Shown: one piece after another, positions 28,646-40,671 of the stretch
Layout of the letters: the number at the start of each line of letters is the position of its first letter
How positions within the stretch are numbered: position 1 is the stretch's first letter
Source of the DNA: Megascapheus bottae
Lineage: Eukaryota > Chordata > Mammalia > Rodentia > Geomyidae
Reading direction: 5' to 3'
Length of the DNA stretch: 64,000 bases
Assembly (NCBI GenBank): GCA_024803745.1
Contig: JANJXV010000037.1
Location: forward strand, 2,975,001 to 3,039,000
Position numbers and translations under genes: made by a program
The notes under the pieces: generated by a model
Seen by the model: only the letters and a program-made list of their open reading frames with translations
The model's database searches: none
What the model was told of the DNA's origin: nothing

Positions 28646-29450
28646 AATATTTTATATATGAGGCCCTTTTCCAATGTCTAGCTAACAAAAGTCTTAATCT
28701 TCTCCCATTTAATGGTCTATTTCTCTTGTTATCTATGTCCTTTGTTATGCTGAAAGTTTGACCCAATCTCATTTATCCAGTCTACCTTTCATTTGTTGTG
28801 ATTCTGGATTTTTTTTTTTAAATGTGTCAGTCGTGGGACTTGAACTCTAAATCTGGGCACTGTCCTGAGCTCTTCAGCTCAAGGCTAACACTCTGTCACT
28901 TGAGCCACAGCGCCACTTCCAGTTTTCGGGTGGTTAATTGGAGGTAAGAGTCTCATGGACTTTCATGCCCAGGCTAGCTTTGAACCATGATCCTCAGATT
29001 TCAGCCTCCTGAGTATCTAGAATTGTAGGTATGAGCCACAAGCATCCAGCCTTAGGAAATTTTGCCTGCTGGCAAGGAGTCCCAGTGTTTCCCCTATCTT
29101 TTCCAGGAATATTTTCTTGATATCTGGTCTTACATTGAGGTCTTTGATCCATTTAGAATTGATTTTGTTGCAGGGTGATATATAAAGACCTAGCCAATTT
29201 TTCCAGCACCATTTGTTGGAGAGGCTGTCTTTTATCAAACATGGTTTTTGTCTCCCTTATCAAATATTAGGTGGCCACAGGTCTAGGGTCCATTTCTGGG
29301 TTTTCTATTCTGTTCTATTGGTCCTCAGAATTATTCTTGAGCCAGTATCAAACCATTTTTATTACTCTGGCTTTGTAATAGGGTTTGAAGTTTTATGCTG
29401 ATATTCCTCCAACACTGTTCTTCCTGGTAAGGACTGGGTATTTTATTAAG
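28640..29450 (-). mobile_element. LINE-1 ORF2 fragment split by a SINE
   Basis: Minus-strand ORF2 code: DLNVRPDIKKIFLEKIGETL and GLLASRQNF near 29050-29160, with flanking LINE-1-like sequence up to about 29420 and again at 28650-28800. A SINE at 28822-29050 sits between the two parts, so the SINE is younger. Confidence 0.8.
28822..29050 (-). repeat. B1-like/Geo composite SINE, antisense, nested in LINE-1
   Basis: Reversed right half (GACTTGAACTCTAAATCTGG) and reversed head (CCTCCTGAGTATCTAGAATT), preceded by a T-run. Confidence 0.82.
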
Positions 29451-29789
29451 TAAATCAGACCCAAAGAAACAAAGATTGCATAGTTTCCTTCATTGATGTA
29501 ACTAGAAGGGAACACACTGGATACTAAAAGACAATAAATACACTTGGACATGACAAATAGTTCAGGTCTGTGACATTCACACAGTGAGACCAAAGGAGAA
29601 TATTCTTAGGAGAGGATCACAAAGGTTTCAGTTATGTGCATATTCAGTTATGTGCATATGATCATTACCAAATGATATTTATTAAAATGAATTCCAAGAA
29701 ATGAAAATAAGAGGTTTGTTTTTTTTTCTTTTCCTTTGCTTTTCTTTTGTCTTGTGTGTGAGTTTATCTTTCTTTGGGAGGGGGCAGGG

Positions 29790-30010
29790 TTGGAGCACAG
29801 AAATGGTATGACAAAGGATAAAAAACTGCAGCAGTGATACTCATTACACACAATGAACTATACAACGTGTGGGTGAGGGCACAGGTAGAAAAAACTGGGA
29901 GAAAGCATGGGAAGGTGTCACATGATTCCAAAGGAAACGTATTCATTCGTGACTTATGTAGCTGAAATCCCTCTGTGTATCACCTTTGCAATCACAAAAA
30001 ATTATGAAAA
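29790..30010 (+). mobile_element. LINE-1 3' end remnant
   Basis: Contains AAACTGGGAGAAAGCATGGG and the variant tail GAAATCCCTCTGTGTATCAC. It shares layout with 25680-25815 but is more diverged. Confidence 0.6.
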
Positions 30011-30014
30011 AAGA

Positions 30015-30825
30015 ATTATCTAATTTGAAGGCGAGCAAAGTATTTGAATAAATCTTCTCCAAAGAAGATATATGAATGGCCACCAAGGTCTGTGAATAAC
30101 AGTTATTGTTAGTTATTCGGGAAATACAAATCCTAAAAATGAAATATACTTCAATCCTGTTAGGACAGGTGGATAAGAACACACACCTGCTCTGTGGAAT
30201 TATGAGATCAAGACTAAAAAATCTTATTACGATTTTAAAGACAGGGTAAATCAAGCTTATGAATGCATTGATAATGCATTTATACAACCCAAGAACGATT
30301 TGATTAAAGGTGTAATTGATGCAGGTATTCTTATATGATGGGGATACTTTAGTTACCACTTACCTTACAACTCTTCATGGAGCTGATATGTGGCGATGGG
30401 TAGAAATGAAGAACAATTAAATCACAGAATCATGTTTTGAATTCACATTTTCTACAATAGTAATAGTCAGCTATTATCACGCAGATACCACAGTAGACTC
30501 TCCAGAGGGCTGGTTGCTGTTTAGGTTTCATGTTTTTACTTACACGTTGGCATAGCAGTACGCACAGGAATTAGGGTATGTCACATTATTAGAAGCACAC
30601 AATGGACTGGATCTGATGGAACATATGTGTCTCTCCTGTGCAAACTTCTTTACATAATGATTGCACGAAATGACCTAAAGCAGAACTCACAGGTCAGACT
30701 TTCTATATTAAAAGAATCATAGCCTTCACCTCCCCACCACCTTGCTCTCTCTTTACTTACTGGTTACTTTATCTCATGATTTTAGTTTTAACTGTGATGG
30801 TCACAATTTTCTTCTACCTTTGCAG
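30015..30825. other. Intergenic, nothing recognised
   Basis: No gene or repeat could be named. A reversed B1-like SINE follows at 30830-30975. Confidence 0.45.
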
Positions 30826-30829
30826 CCAG

Positions 30830-30975
30830 CCGTGATTACAGGCACATATCAGTATAGCTGGCATTTTTGGAGGTGTGGTCTTACTGACTTTTGTTCATGG
30901 GGGCGTCAACTCATAATTCTGATCTCTGCCTTGCAAGTAATTAGGATTATAGTCATGAGCCACAGGCCCAAGTCT
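30830..30975 (-). repeat. Old B1-like SINE, antisense
   Basis: AGTAATTAGGATTATAGTCA and GAGCCACAGGCCC mark a reversed head. Confidence 0.6.
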
Positions 30976-30999
30976 ATAATAATCTCTTAATAGTTTCTA

Positions 31000-33665
31000 A
31001 TTTAGCTGTTTGAGTATTTCAGTTTTAGCAAAGAGAAAAACATTAGAAATTGTCTTTTTAAAACCACAACTAAAATAGCAAAAGAATGTCATACTTGGAG
31101 TGTTATGACCTATACTTAAAATCCTAGCATGCAGGATGTAGATGCAGATAGAACTTGTGGTTCCCCAAGTTCAAGTTATTTTCCCAGCATGGAAATATAA
31201 CAAGACCTTGTCACAAATATATAAAAACAAAACAACTAGTAAACTCTGTCATGTTAAATCCAGCAGCCAGAAACTTTGTGATGACTGTTTTACAGGATAC
31301 CTCTGGCTTTGCAGCCCAAATCTTTGGCCATGTAATTCCTGTCTTCACTTGTTAGAAAGGAAGGGAACCACTGAGTAATAAAAAAAATGGCTAAAATCTT
31401 TAGACAGAACTGTAACCACAATCAAGTTGCCTCTGCAATTGTGGTTTTACTTCTTCAAAGCCACCTTGTAACTATGGTTTTGGGGACAAAACATGTTATG
31501 CAGTCCTACTCTTATATAAACTGTATTCCCATCATCTGAGCATTAAGAATTTTGAATAGTAAGAAAAGGGCTGTCAGAATTGAATCTTCCTCAGTACAAC
31601 CAGGGTTGCAGTGAGACGACCTTAAATGATCTTAAATACTAGGATGACTTGTCTGCAGATGGGAAGGAAAGTTCGCAGGCATTATACAATAGATTAGGAA
31701 TGCACTACATACTCTACTACTCCAGTGTTTTTACTCCATGGTACATCTGTCCATGAACATACTAATTCCACCTAATCTCTCTTGTATAAGCCTTCCGTGG
31801 TTTTCATTACAGCAATGTTTTCCAACTTGAGTTACTTGGTTTCTCTTTCTTTCAAGTTCACATGATATTTTTCTTTAAAAACTTTTTTGACATGTAAAAA
31901 CAATCTGTGTAAACTTTATTAACAACTCTAGGTTTTTCTTAAAGATATTAATAATAGGTTGGAAGTTATCCTACCTTTTTCTAGAAAATTTAAGAAAAAC
32001 TGTAATTACTAAAATGATAATAGACTCATTGGAATGTTAAGTAAAATAACCATTAATGGAGTATTAGAAGGTATTTAAATTACTTTGAGGAAAACTTTGC
32101 TTTTGCTCTTCCTTTACTGATTTAGTCCACACAGAATTGTTTAGGAAGGCTCTTCAATGATGGAAGTAACTTTTAAAAAATAGGGTGTATGGGAAGGATA
32201 CTTGGAATTATATATACAAAAACACAAAACTGGAAATATCACGAACCTCCAATAGCTCACATTAACGAGACTCTAGGGTAGAGAAGGGAAATTCTTTCAG
32301 GGAGAAACTGGGTATTGTAAAGCATATGAAGTTGATCTTGAGAATACTGAGTCACTGTTTTAAGTAGGAAGAAGTCTCATTTGGATTTATGTTTTAGAAA
32401 GCCCATCCTCAAGATTAGGGCAGAGTTTGGGAAACTTTCTGATAAGAGCCTGGTAGGAAATATTTCACCATCTTTGGGCAATTTGGCTAGTTTCCACTAT
32501 TCTATTCTGTTTTAGCCTGAATAGGCATTATGGGAACAAAGGGAGTGTGCCTTTGTTCCAGAAAATGCTATTTCATTAAATAGGAGGCCCTAATTAGCCA
32601 CTCCCTGGATCAGCTGAAACCCAAGAAAATGAATAGCTATTGTAATAAGATTTCTTAAGTGAGGAGAACCTGAACCTGAGTAAAAACAGAGACATTCAGG
32701 AAAGGAGAGAAAACATCAAAGAACTACTAAGGAATTTCAATTGCCAATGGTATATAATGACATATATATTCAGGTCGAATTGTGTTTGTATTGCTGAAAG
32801 TGGACAGATGATGACAGTTGTTTATGGTTTAAACTAAAGAAACTCTACAATAGTGGAAAAACATACTTAGATAGAAGGGGCAAACTTACCTTAAAAATAT
32901 CTTCCCCCAAAATATCTGAAACGAAAATGTTTAAGAAAATTATCAAATAATATAATGAAGTATTGGGAGACAAATAGCTGTTTATCCCATTAAGTAATCA
33001 CATACAAATGAACATTATGAAAATAAAAGGTAGTTTCTCCACACAAATTTTATCTGGCACATATTTCATTTCTTTTCTTCTTCTTATGCCTCTGGCCCTT
33101 AATCTCCCAACTGGGAACTCAACCTTAGCCCCATTCCTCCATATAATGTTGACTTTGACCTTAGGCAAAAGGGATTTAAACTCGAGCTTCATACTCTGAG
33201 TTTTAAGGGCATTATCCACAGTTAGACTGCTCAGACACTAGGCAGACCTTATTCTTTTTTTTTTTTGAGAAAAATAATTAGTGATTTTATTATGCTTAAT
33301 ACTTCAGTACTTATCAACAAATACTTTTAGTCTTAGGGAAGCATAGCATACTTTAGGAAACACAAATAACTAAAAATATAGGAATCATTGCTGTATAAGG
33401 GAATGAAATTGTTACCCAGGGGCCTCTGAAAGCCTGACTTCTCTGTTTCCAGTGCAGCCTCTGCACTGAGGGCTTTATTTAAATAAACGCTTGGGAAATG
33501 TCATTTCACAGGCATGTCATAGTTTTGTGACATAACTTCCTTGCCAGTGTTTAATGGCTGTTTTCCAATTTTTATAAATCACATCTCTTACCTTGAATGC
33601 ATACAATTTAAATAGCCATGAGGTGTTTTGCTGTTGTTGTTTCTGTTTTTATGTTTTTTGTTGTT
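31000..33665. other. Intergenic, largely featureless
   Basis: About 2.7 kb of AT-rich sequence. A weak SINE-like stretch lies at 31095-31200. Short frames at 33008-33219 match nothing I know. Confidence 0.45.
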
Positions 33666-33671
33666 GTCTGT

Positions 33672-33950
33672 TTGTTTTCATGACTTTGCTAGGGCTTGAA
33701 CACTCAGGTTCTTGCAGTCATCATACTTGGCTGGCACAATACCTCCCACTAGAGCCATAGCTCCACTTCTGGCTGCTTTTTCCTCCTCCTCCCCTTCCTC
33801 CTCTTCCTCCTCCTCCTCCTCCTCCTCCTTCTTTTTCTTCTTTTTGACATTTTAAAACTTCATTTCATTTCATTTACTTATTTATATTTATAAATATTTA
33901 TATTGTTTATTTATTTATATTGTTTATTTATTTATTTATTCATTCATTCA
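33672..33950. repeat. Reversed SINE fragment, (TCC)n and (TTTA)n tracts
   Basis: 33690-33780 resembles the reversed SINE right half. 33780-33835 is a TCC-rich tract, and 33860-33950 an interrupted TTTA/TTCA tract joined to the next reversed SINE. Confidence 0.7.
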
Positions 33951-33951
33951 T

Positions 33952-34160
33952 TATTGCCAGTTATAGGGCCTGAGTGCTGTCCATGAGCTCTATTGCTCTA
34001 CCTCTTGGAGTCAGAGCACCACTTCTGGTTTCCTGGTGGATCATTGGAGATAAGAATCTCATGGATTTTTGTATGTACATTAGATTTGAACCTTGGTCCT
34101 CAGATCTCAGCCTCCTGAGTAGCTAGAATTACAGGTGTGAGCCACCAGGGTCAGCCTTTT
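33952..34160 (-). repeat. B1-like/Geo composite SINE, antisense
   Basis: Reversed right half and head; CTGAGTAGCTAGAATTACAG and GTGAGCCACCAGGG mark the head. Confidence 0.85.
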
Positions 34161-34661
34161 TTTTTTCTTTTCATTTTAAGGGGCTGTTCAAAGGGGTTTC
34201 AATTCAACATATCAGTTTATGAGTATCATGCATCCTGGTCAATGTTAACCCTAGAGTCTAATTCTTTATAGTTATCCTAGTTGCCTCTTAAGAGAAAGCA
34301 TGATTTCCTGCCTAAGTTTCTGAATATCACCAGCCTTGAATGTTCCTTTTGGCTAAACTCTACTTCCTCATACCAAAGACTTTTTTTTTGGCTTGAAATC
34401 GGAGTCAATATCCCCTTACCCCATGTAGAAACTATAACTTTGACCTTTGTTCATATTTTACATATTTTGACAGCCTTGATTTCTTTCAGTGACTACTGCA
34501 AGTGAAAATTCTCTTCACCTCTCCTCTACTTGTGCTTTTCAGTGGATTGTTTTATGTCATGAAATTCTGTTGTTGGTGTCACTGCTGGAGTTAGAAAGGA
34601 CATGAGCTCTAAGATCTGATAGCATCTAATGATCTAGTAGTAACTCCAGTAAAATCCTACA

Positions 34662-34663
34662 GT

Positions 34664-34740
<77 letters not shown>

Positions 34741-34762
34741 AGAGAGAAAGAGAAAGAGAGAC

Positions 34763-34794
<32 letters not shown>

Positions 34795-34800
34795 GGGGAA
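34662..34800. repeat. Compound (TG)n(GA)n microsatellite
   Basis: TG repeats to 34702 switch directly to GA repeats and then degenerate AGAGAC/AAGAG units. Confidence 0.95.
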
Positions 34801-34804
34801 GGAG

Positions 34805-35660
34805 AATAAATAAAGACAAATTGTCCCATGAATATTACAACCTATAGATTTTCAAAATATCTCCATTGAAATTGAATATGGGAGTGTTTTGGAATCTTAC
34901 TCAACAATTAACTGAAAAGTTTCAAATTTTACTGTATCCAAATAACAATAATCATCAGTGTGCTGATTATTAGCAATTATTAGCATTAAAGGCTAAGTGA
35001 TCATTCCTTCCCCAAGATTCTTTGACAAATCCTTACATGAAAGACAACCTGTGGCCAAGAAAACTAGGAAGAGAGTGTTTGTCTTTTCCATGAAGAGCAA
35101 CAGAAGTCATACACCTGAGATCCTTCAGTCACATTCACTAGCAAGCTCCTCAGTGCTCCATTCTGCTGCTGAACCCAGAGCCATAAGCCCAAGCTAAGAA
35201 CTTCAGATCTCATTGTGAAGTGAATTTTCAAGTAATCTATTTACATGTGTCACCAAGGAAAGTGTCACCAGGTCAACAGAAACTAAGAAGAGTTCCATGA
35301 AAAATAATTTCATAACAGGCTCTAAAGCCAATGTAAGACAACATGTTTCATTCTCCCTTTTTCAAAAATCACACGGAAACAAATATGAGTTCTTCTGGGA
35401 ATTATTTTTCAAAGCAAACTTGTTTGCCATCTATTTTTTGCCTTCTCTTTCTCAAGATTCTGACTTACTATATCCACAGTGGAGAACTGATAGAATGGAG
35501 AAACCAAAATTTTAGCTAAATTTTGGCATCTCTGTTTCCTTTATTCCCTACAGGAAATCACCACACCATGGTAGAGCCCTGACTTTAACCATTATTGTTA
35601 CCATATATTACCAGCTTTGACATTCATGAAGCTTTAAATTATCAGATGTATCCATGGGAA
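34805..35660. other. Intergenic, nothing recognised
   Basis: Open frames of 60-75 codons occur at chance level. No repeat could be named. Confidence 0.45.
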
Positions 35661-35669
35661 TCAAAGGCT

Positions 35670-35905
35670 GTTCTATGGTATACCTGTGGTTTACGCCTGT
35701 CGTCCCAGCTGCTTAGGAGGTAGAGATCCAGAGAAATACAGTTCTAGGCCTGCAGATGCAAAAGGTTATTAAGACTTTATCTCAACTAATATCTGAGTGT
35801 AGTGGCACAATCCAGTACTCCTAGCTACACAGAAGCATAAATAGGATGATGGGGGCTTCAGGCTGGCTCAGATATAATTACAAAAATATAATTACAGCGT
35901 CCAAG
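35670..35905 (+). repeat. Old B1-like dimeric SINE
   Basis: First head GTGGTTTACGCCTGTCGTCC. A second B1-like unit follows from AATATCTGAGTGTAGTGGCA with CTAGCTACACAGAAGCA. The layout is like a diverged Alu-type dimer. Confidence 0.55.
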
Positions 35906-36137
35906 GGTTAAGAGCATGGCTCTCTTGTAGAGAATAAATGCATAGGAGCCCTGAATTTGATGGTGCAATAGAGTTAGCGTGAGTGCTAAGGAAGCCTATG
36001 TGAATCTACCTGTTCTCTGTTAGAAATTGATTTATTATTAGTGGGAAGATCTCTGACCATGTCAACACCTGAGAAGGAGAAGCTTCATGGATGTCTTACA
36101 AATCCAATGGTGATGAAGCTGGGATGTTCTTGATGAT

Positions 36138-36353
36138 TTGACCATCCACGGTTGCAAGAATGTTTTGTCTCTGAAAAGTCAAGTGTATTTTGATGGACCA
36201 AGAACTTGTCATCTCTATTATGTTCTGTCTCAGAGGCCATACATAACTAGTCATCATCAGCTGCATAGTTTTTGTCAAAATGAAGGGCAATATGAGTCAC
36301 TCTACCAAGCATTAGGAAATGACTTCAAGCAAGAATTGAAGAAAATGTTTTGA
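36138..36353 (+). pseudogene. Possible decayed coding fragment, unidentified
   Basis: A 71-codon frame (MTIHGCKNVLSL... to ...FKQELKKMF-stop) with balanced amino-acid use, including Cys, His and aromatic residues. It may extend upstream at 36080-36130 after a frameshift. I do not recognise the family, there is no splice context, and chance remains a real alternative. Confidence 0.2.
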
Positions 36354-36526
36354 ACTTTGCTAAACTCATTGAGCAAAGTGAATTTTCAACAAGGAATCCC
36401 TTGGTTCCATGCACTACTAGTATTATTTCTTGCATTGGAGTTCATGGTCTGAATGGTCTGCTTCTTTTTTTCTTTTTAAACATTCTGAGGGACATAAAGC
36501 ACATGACTTCAAAAGGGTAAGCGATA

Positions 36527-36758
36527 GCTAGATGTCAGTGGCTCACACAATCCTAGCTACTCAGTAGGTTGAGAATTGAGGATCTCAGTTCAAAGTCAGC
36601 TCAAGCAGGAAGACTCAAGGGATTCATATCTCCAATAAATAACACAAAACAGCTGGAAGTTGTGGAATGGCTCAAATGGTAGAGTGCTAGACTGGAAGAA
36701 AAAGCTCGGAGACATCACATAGGACTGAAGTTCAAGCCTAACACACACACATATAAAA
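36527..36758 (+). repeat. B1-like/Geo composite SINE
   Basis: Head AGATGTCAGTGGCTCACACA; right half GGAATGGCTCAAATGGTAGA; ends in a short CA run. Confidence 0.8.
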
Positions 36759-37589
36759 GCTTACAAAAGTTAATTTTCTGGAGATAGTTGGAAACATTTA
36801 GAAATCTGGCTAGATAACCTGTTATGATACTTGATTTAGGATTATGGTGTTGCCTGAGGAGCACAGTGCAATATTGTTCAAGAGGTTAAGTCATAAAGTC
36901 AACTCAAATAGTATTTTTGCCAGTCCCAACTCCATTTCCTGTGTGTGTTAGAAAATATGTTTGTCATTACTAAATCTAATTATTCTTAAGTAAGATAAAA
37001 GAGGAATTATTCATTAACTTGTCACTTGCCTTTTGTTTTGTCATACATACTGTCTACGTTTCATAACAAAATCAGGTGTTATCAAATGTTTAAAATCTAT
37101 CTTCTATAATCTAAACATATCCAGAGATCTGTATGTAAAGTTGTGTGATTTCACCATGCTGTACAACACTTTGTATAGGAGCTTGTACAAGGTTTATTTC
37201 AACAAATGTTAGCAAAACTCAGGAAGTACACAAGAATTATCTTAATGATCGATCCTCTATAATATCTAGGACTACAGTTAGGACAAATGAAGAGAAAGAG
37301 AATATGAATCTCTTAACTCACTGTCTTTGATAAAATAATAGTAATTTTTGTCTCAGAAGGTAGTGAGTTTCTATTCATTCTAAAGATCCCAGAAGCAGCC
37401 TAGAAGGACAAATACTTTCTGCATTGCACTTTCTTCCTGCATCATGCGTGAGGACTGCAGAAGCAGCCATCAATGGCTCGGACTTTTAAGATTGATACTG
37501 AGGATTGATATGCTGTGCTTACTCTCTACTCTTATTCATAAACTTGTTTTCATCACAAATTCTGTGGAATATATACAAGTGCAATTGTA

Positions 37590-37665
37590 CATATTTTAAT
37601 CGAAGAGAGAGGAAACTGAGCCCTAGCGGTTTATACAGCTAGCAGACTTAGAGCTTGAGAAAATG
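37590..37665 (-). repeat. MIR fragment, antisense
   Basis: GAGGAAACTGAGCCCTAGCG and ATACAGCTAGCAGACTTAGA match the reversed MIR core. Confidence 0.6.
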
Positions 37666-37779
37666 TGAGTGTGTGTAGGTAAGTGTTCATAATCTCAGGT
37701 ACTTAGGGATGCTTCGAACTGAGGGACTGAAATTTGAGGACAAACAAACAGAAAAGTTAACTAGATCTCATCTTTTGAA

Positions 37780-38320
37780 GCAAGGTTGGCCGAGCCCTTC
37801 ATGTCTATAATCCTAGCTGAGATTGAAGGATTCTGTTTCCAAGTAAGCCAGGGCAATAAACTTTGGGCCTGGGTGCTATCCCTGAGCTTCTTTTCCTCAA
37901 GTCTAGTGCTCTAAAACTTAAACCACAGTGCTCTTCCAGATTTTTTTGAATAGTTTATTGGACATAAGAGACTCACAGACTTTTCTTGCTTGGGTGGGCT
38001 TTGAACAGTGAACCTCAGCTCTCAACCTGAATAGCTAGGATTACAGGAATGAGCCACCAGGGCCTAACTCTGTGAGATTCTTATGTCCAATAAACTACTC
38101 AGAAAAAGCCAGAAGTGGCATTGTAACTCAAGTGGTAAAGAAGCCTAGGTTCAATGCCAAGGCTTAGAGTTCAAGCCTCAGGACTGGCAGAAATAACTAA
38201 ATAAATAAATAAAATAAAATAAAATAAATAAAGCAAGGTTGGTGGGAGGTGTGGCTCACGTGGTAGTATATCAGCCTAGAAGATCCTGAGTTCAATCCTC
38301 AGGGCTGCCCAGAAGAAAAA
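37780..38320. repeat. SINE cluster with facing copies
   Basis: Contains a diverged head (+) at 37785-37860, a reversed B1-like/Geo SINE at 37865-38070, a plus-strand right half at 38080-38225 with AAATA-type tail, and a tRNA/ID-like unit at 38235-38320 (GTGGCTCACGTGGTAGTATA, GAGTTCAATCCTCAGG). Confidence 0.7.
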
Positions 38321-38396
38321 TAAAGATAATTGTGATTATTTTCTCATGACTTTCTATTGTGATTCTTTTATTTTGAATGAAAACATTACTTTTAGA

Positions 38397-38683
38397 TGTC
38401 TCAGCGGGATAAACATATCACACGTGTCTGATAAGGGAAGAAAGATTTATTATCAGACCGACTCCACCGGGGGAGAGAGCAGAGGCTACCATTAAGCTAG
38501 GAGACTAATTACAGGGGCTGGCCTGGAAAAAGAGGAACTCAGAAACTGCATGGTCAGTGGGAAGTAATTGGGAAATTCATGGTAAAGGGGTTGATGCTTG
38601 TGGTTAGGCCAGGTCAGGAGGACCTTGAGACACAGTCAGGTGGAACAAGCCATTAGATCTCAAAGAGTGGCTACCAGCCAACA
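38397..38683 (-). mobile_element. Solo LTR, class II (ERVK-like)
   Basis: Read on the minus strand the element begins TGTTGGCTGG and ends GCTGAGACA, the TG...CA form of a retroviral LTR. An AATAAA polyadenylation signal lies at 38451-38446, about 50 bases from the 3' end. At 287 bases it is short but plausible for an ERVK-like LTR. No internal retroviral sequence is present. ATTACT abuts the right side (38684-38689) and also occurs on the left (38385-38390), six bases away from the LTR edge. Confidence 0.72.
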
Positions 38684-38703
38684 ATTACTAGAAGAAAGAA
38701 ATA

Positions 38704-39090
38704 ACCTGGGCACTGGTGGCTCACACTTGTAATTGTAGTTACTCAGGAGGCTAAGATCTGAGGATCACTGTTTGAAGTTAGCCTAGGCAAGGAACTTCAT
38801 GAGACTCTTATCTCCAGTAACTTACTGAGAAAAAGCTAGAAATGGTGCTGTGGCAGAACGCTAGTCTTGAGCAAAAGAAGTCAGGGATAGCACCCAGGCC
38901 CTGATTTCAGGCCCTAGGAAAACACACAAAAAAAGAGAAAAAGAGAAAGGGAGAAGGAAGGGAAGGAAGGAAGGAAAGAAGGAAGGAAAGGAAAGAAAGG
39001 AGGAAAGAAGGAAAGAATGGAAGGAAGAAAGAAAGAAGGAGGAAAGAAAGGAGGAAATAGAGGAGGAAAGAGGGAAAGAAAAAGAAAGAA
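38704..39090 (+). repeat. B1-like/Geo SINE with (GGAA)n tail
   Basis: A SINE at 38704-38925 whose A-rich tail has expanded into a 150-base GGAA/GAAA tract. Confidence 0.87.
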
Positions 39091-39094
39091 AATG

Positions 39095-39445
39095 CTATTT
39101 ATTGGTAGCTCCTGTGTGTAACCCTAGCTACTTAATAAGTTGAGATTTAAAACTGACAGTTCAAACTTAAATTGGGCAAGAAAGTCTGTGACAATCTTAT
39201 CTCCAATGAACAACTAAACAAGCTTGAAGTGGAGCTGTGGCTGAAGCGGTAAAGTGCTAAACTTGGCCGGTCCTGGGGCTTGAACTCAGGGCCTGAATGC
39301 TGTCCTTGGGCTTTTACTCAAGATTAGAGCTCTACCACTTGAGCTATAGCACATTTCTGGATTTATCTATGTATGTGGTTCTGAGGAATCAAACCCAGGG
39401 CTTCATGCATGCTAGGTGAGCACTCTATCACTAGCCTAAGCTTTT
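39095..39445. repeat. SINE (+) interrupted by reversed IDL-Geo
   Basis: Plus-strand B1-like/Geo copy at 39095-39266 runs straight into a reversed IDL-Geo at 39268-39445 (CCTGGGGCTTGAACTCAGGG; CATGCATGCTAGGTGAGCAC). Confidence 0.75.
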
Positions 39446-39694
39446 GCCCCCCGAACCCCTCCTCCCCCGCCCAACTCCAATTCTTTACTGCTATTCAGCC
39501 TACCCACATTACCAGTTTCTACCTCTGCCTTCTTTCTATTCTTATGCACCTGTTACTCTGGAGATGTTTATCCATTGTGGAAGTTAGCAAGGTGGTTCGG
39601 ATCTGTGCCATTGGCTAAATAATCCCTGTCCTATTTGTTATTTTCAGGCAAGGTAGAATTACTTATGATACTGATATATTGAACACATGCCTTT

Positions 39695-39934
39695 AAAAAC
39701 ATTCAATCTAGGGCTGGGAGTTTGGCCTAGTGGTTAAAGTGCTTGCCTAGCATGCATGAAGACCCAGGTTCGATTCCTCTGTACCACATACATAGAAAAA
39801 AAGCCGGAAGTGGTGCTGAGGCTCAAGTGGTAGAGCTCTAGCCTTGAGAAGATCCAAGGACAGTGCTCAGGCCCTGAGCTCAAGTCCAGGACTGGCAAAA
39901 CAAAACAAAACAAAACAAAAAACATTCAATCTAG
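39695..39934 (+). repeat. IDL-Geo SINE with perfect 17-base target-site duplication
   Basis: AAAAACATTCAATCTAG at 39695-39711 and 39918-39934 around a full dimer with an (AAAAC)n tail. Confidence 0.92.
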
Positions 39935-40339
39935 ATTTTGTTCAGTGTTGTTCTCCCTGACAGCTTAAAAATAACTTGTGCCTATTAGGCATTATTGTAA
40001 GTCAGGAAGTATAAACACAAACATTTTATACCAAAAGATGACCAATTCTCTGCTCTCTACTCTAAGAATTGGTTCAAGGCCAAAAACTATATGAAACATT
40101 TTTACCCTCAAATAAGAACATTTTTGAAAAAGCTCTCCAAAAGTCCTTAATAGGGGATTGTATATTGTTTTCTCTTATAATGATCACATGACTTCATTGA
40201 CCTCTGTGGTCAGATAATAATGGTCTCCTTTGGCAGGTTATTGATACAACTGTAGCTCAGAGCAAGACAGGCAGCAGTGTTAGTTGTGACAGGGTGAGAT
40301 TTCAGAGAAAAAGGCTCTGGAAGGTCTAGAGCCTCAATC

Positions 40340-40669
40340 AGAAATACCCTTTTGTGATTGTTGTTTTTAATGTACTATGTGAAGTTATTTCTTTTCTCTT
40401 TTTTCCTCCTTATGATTAATCTCCTGCAGTTACTGTATCTGACTTTGTTACTTGGTATATTGTATATATGTTTTATTTGTTTATTTGAAATAGGTAAGGG
40501 AAAGGGGGAAAACAAGATGATTAGAGTGGGTGGGGGAGGAAATGGGGGACAAAAACATGAGAAGGGGCATCAAGATTCAAGAAGTAATGCACCCATTACC
40601 TAACCAATGTAACTGTAACCCCTCTGCACATTACCCTGACAATAGGATACAATAAAAAAAGAAATACCC
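40340..40669 (+). mobile_element. LINE-1 3'UTR-only insertion with target-site duplication
   Basis: Same 3'UTR as the copy at 27168, flanked by the 10-base repeat AGAAATACCC at 40340-40349 and 40660-40669. Its 5' end falls within about 20 bases of that of the 27168 copy. Confidence 0.82.
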
Positions 40670-40671
40670 AG

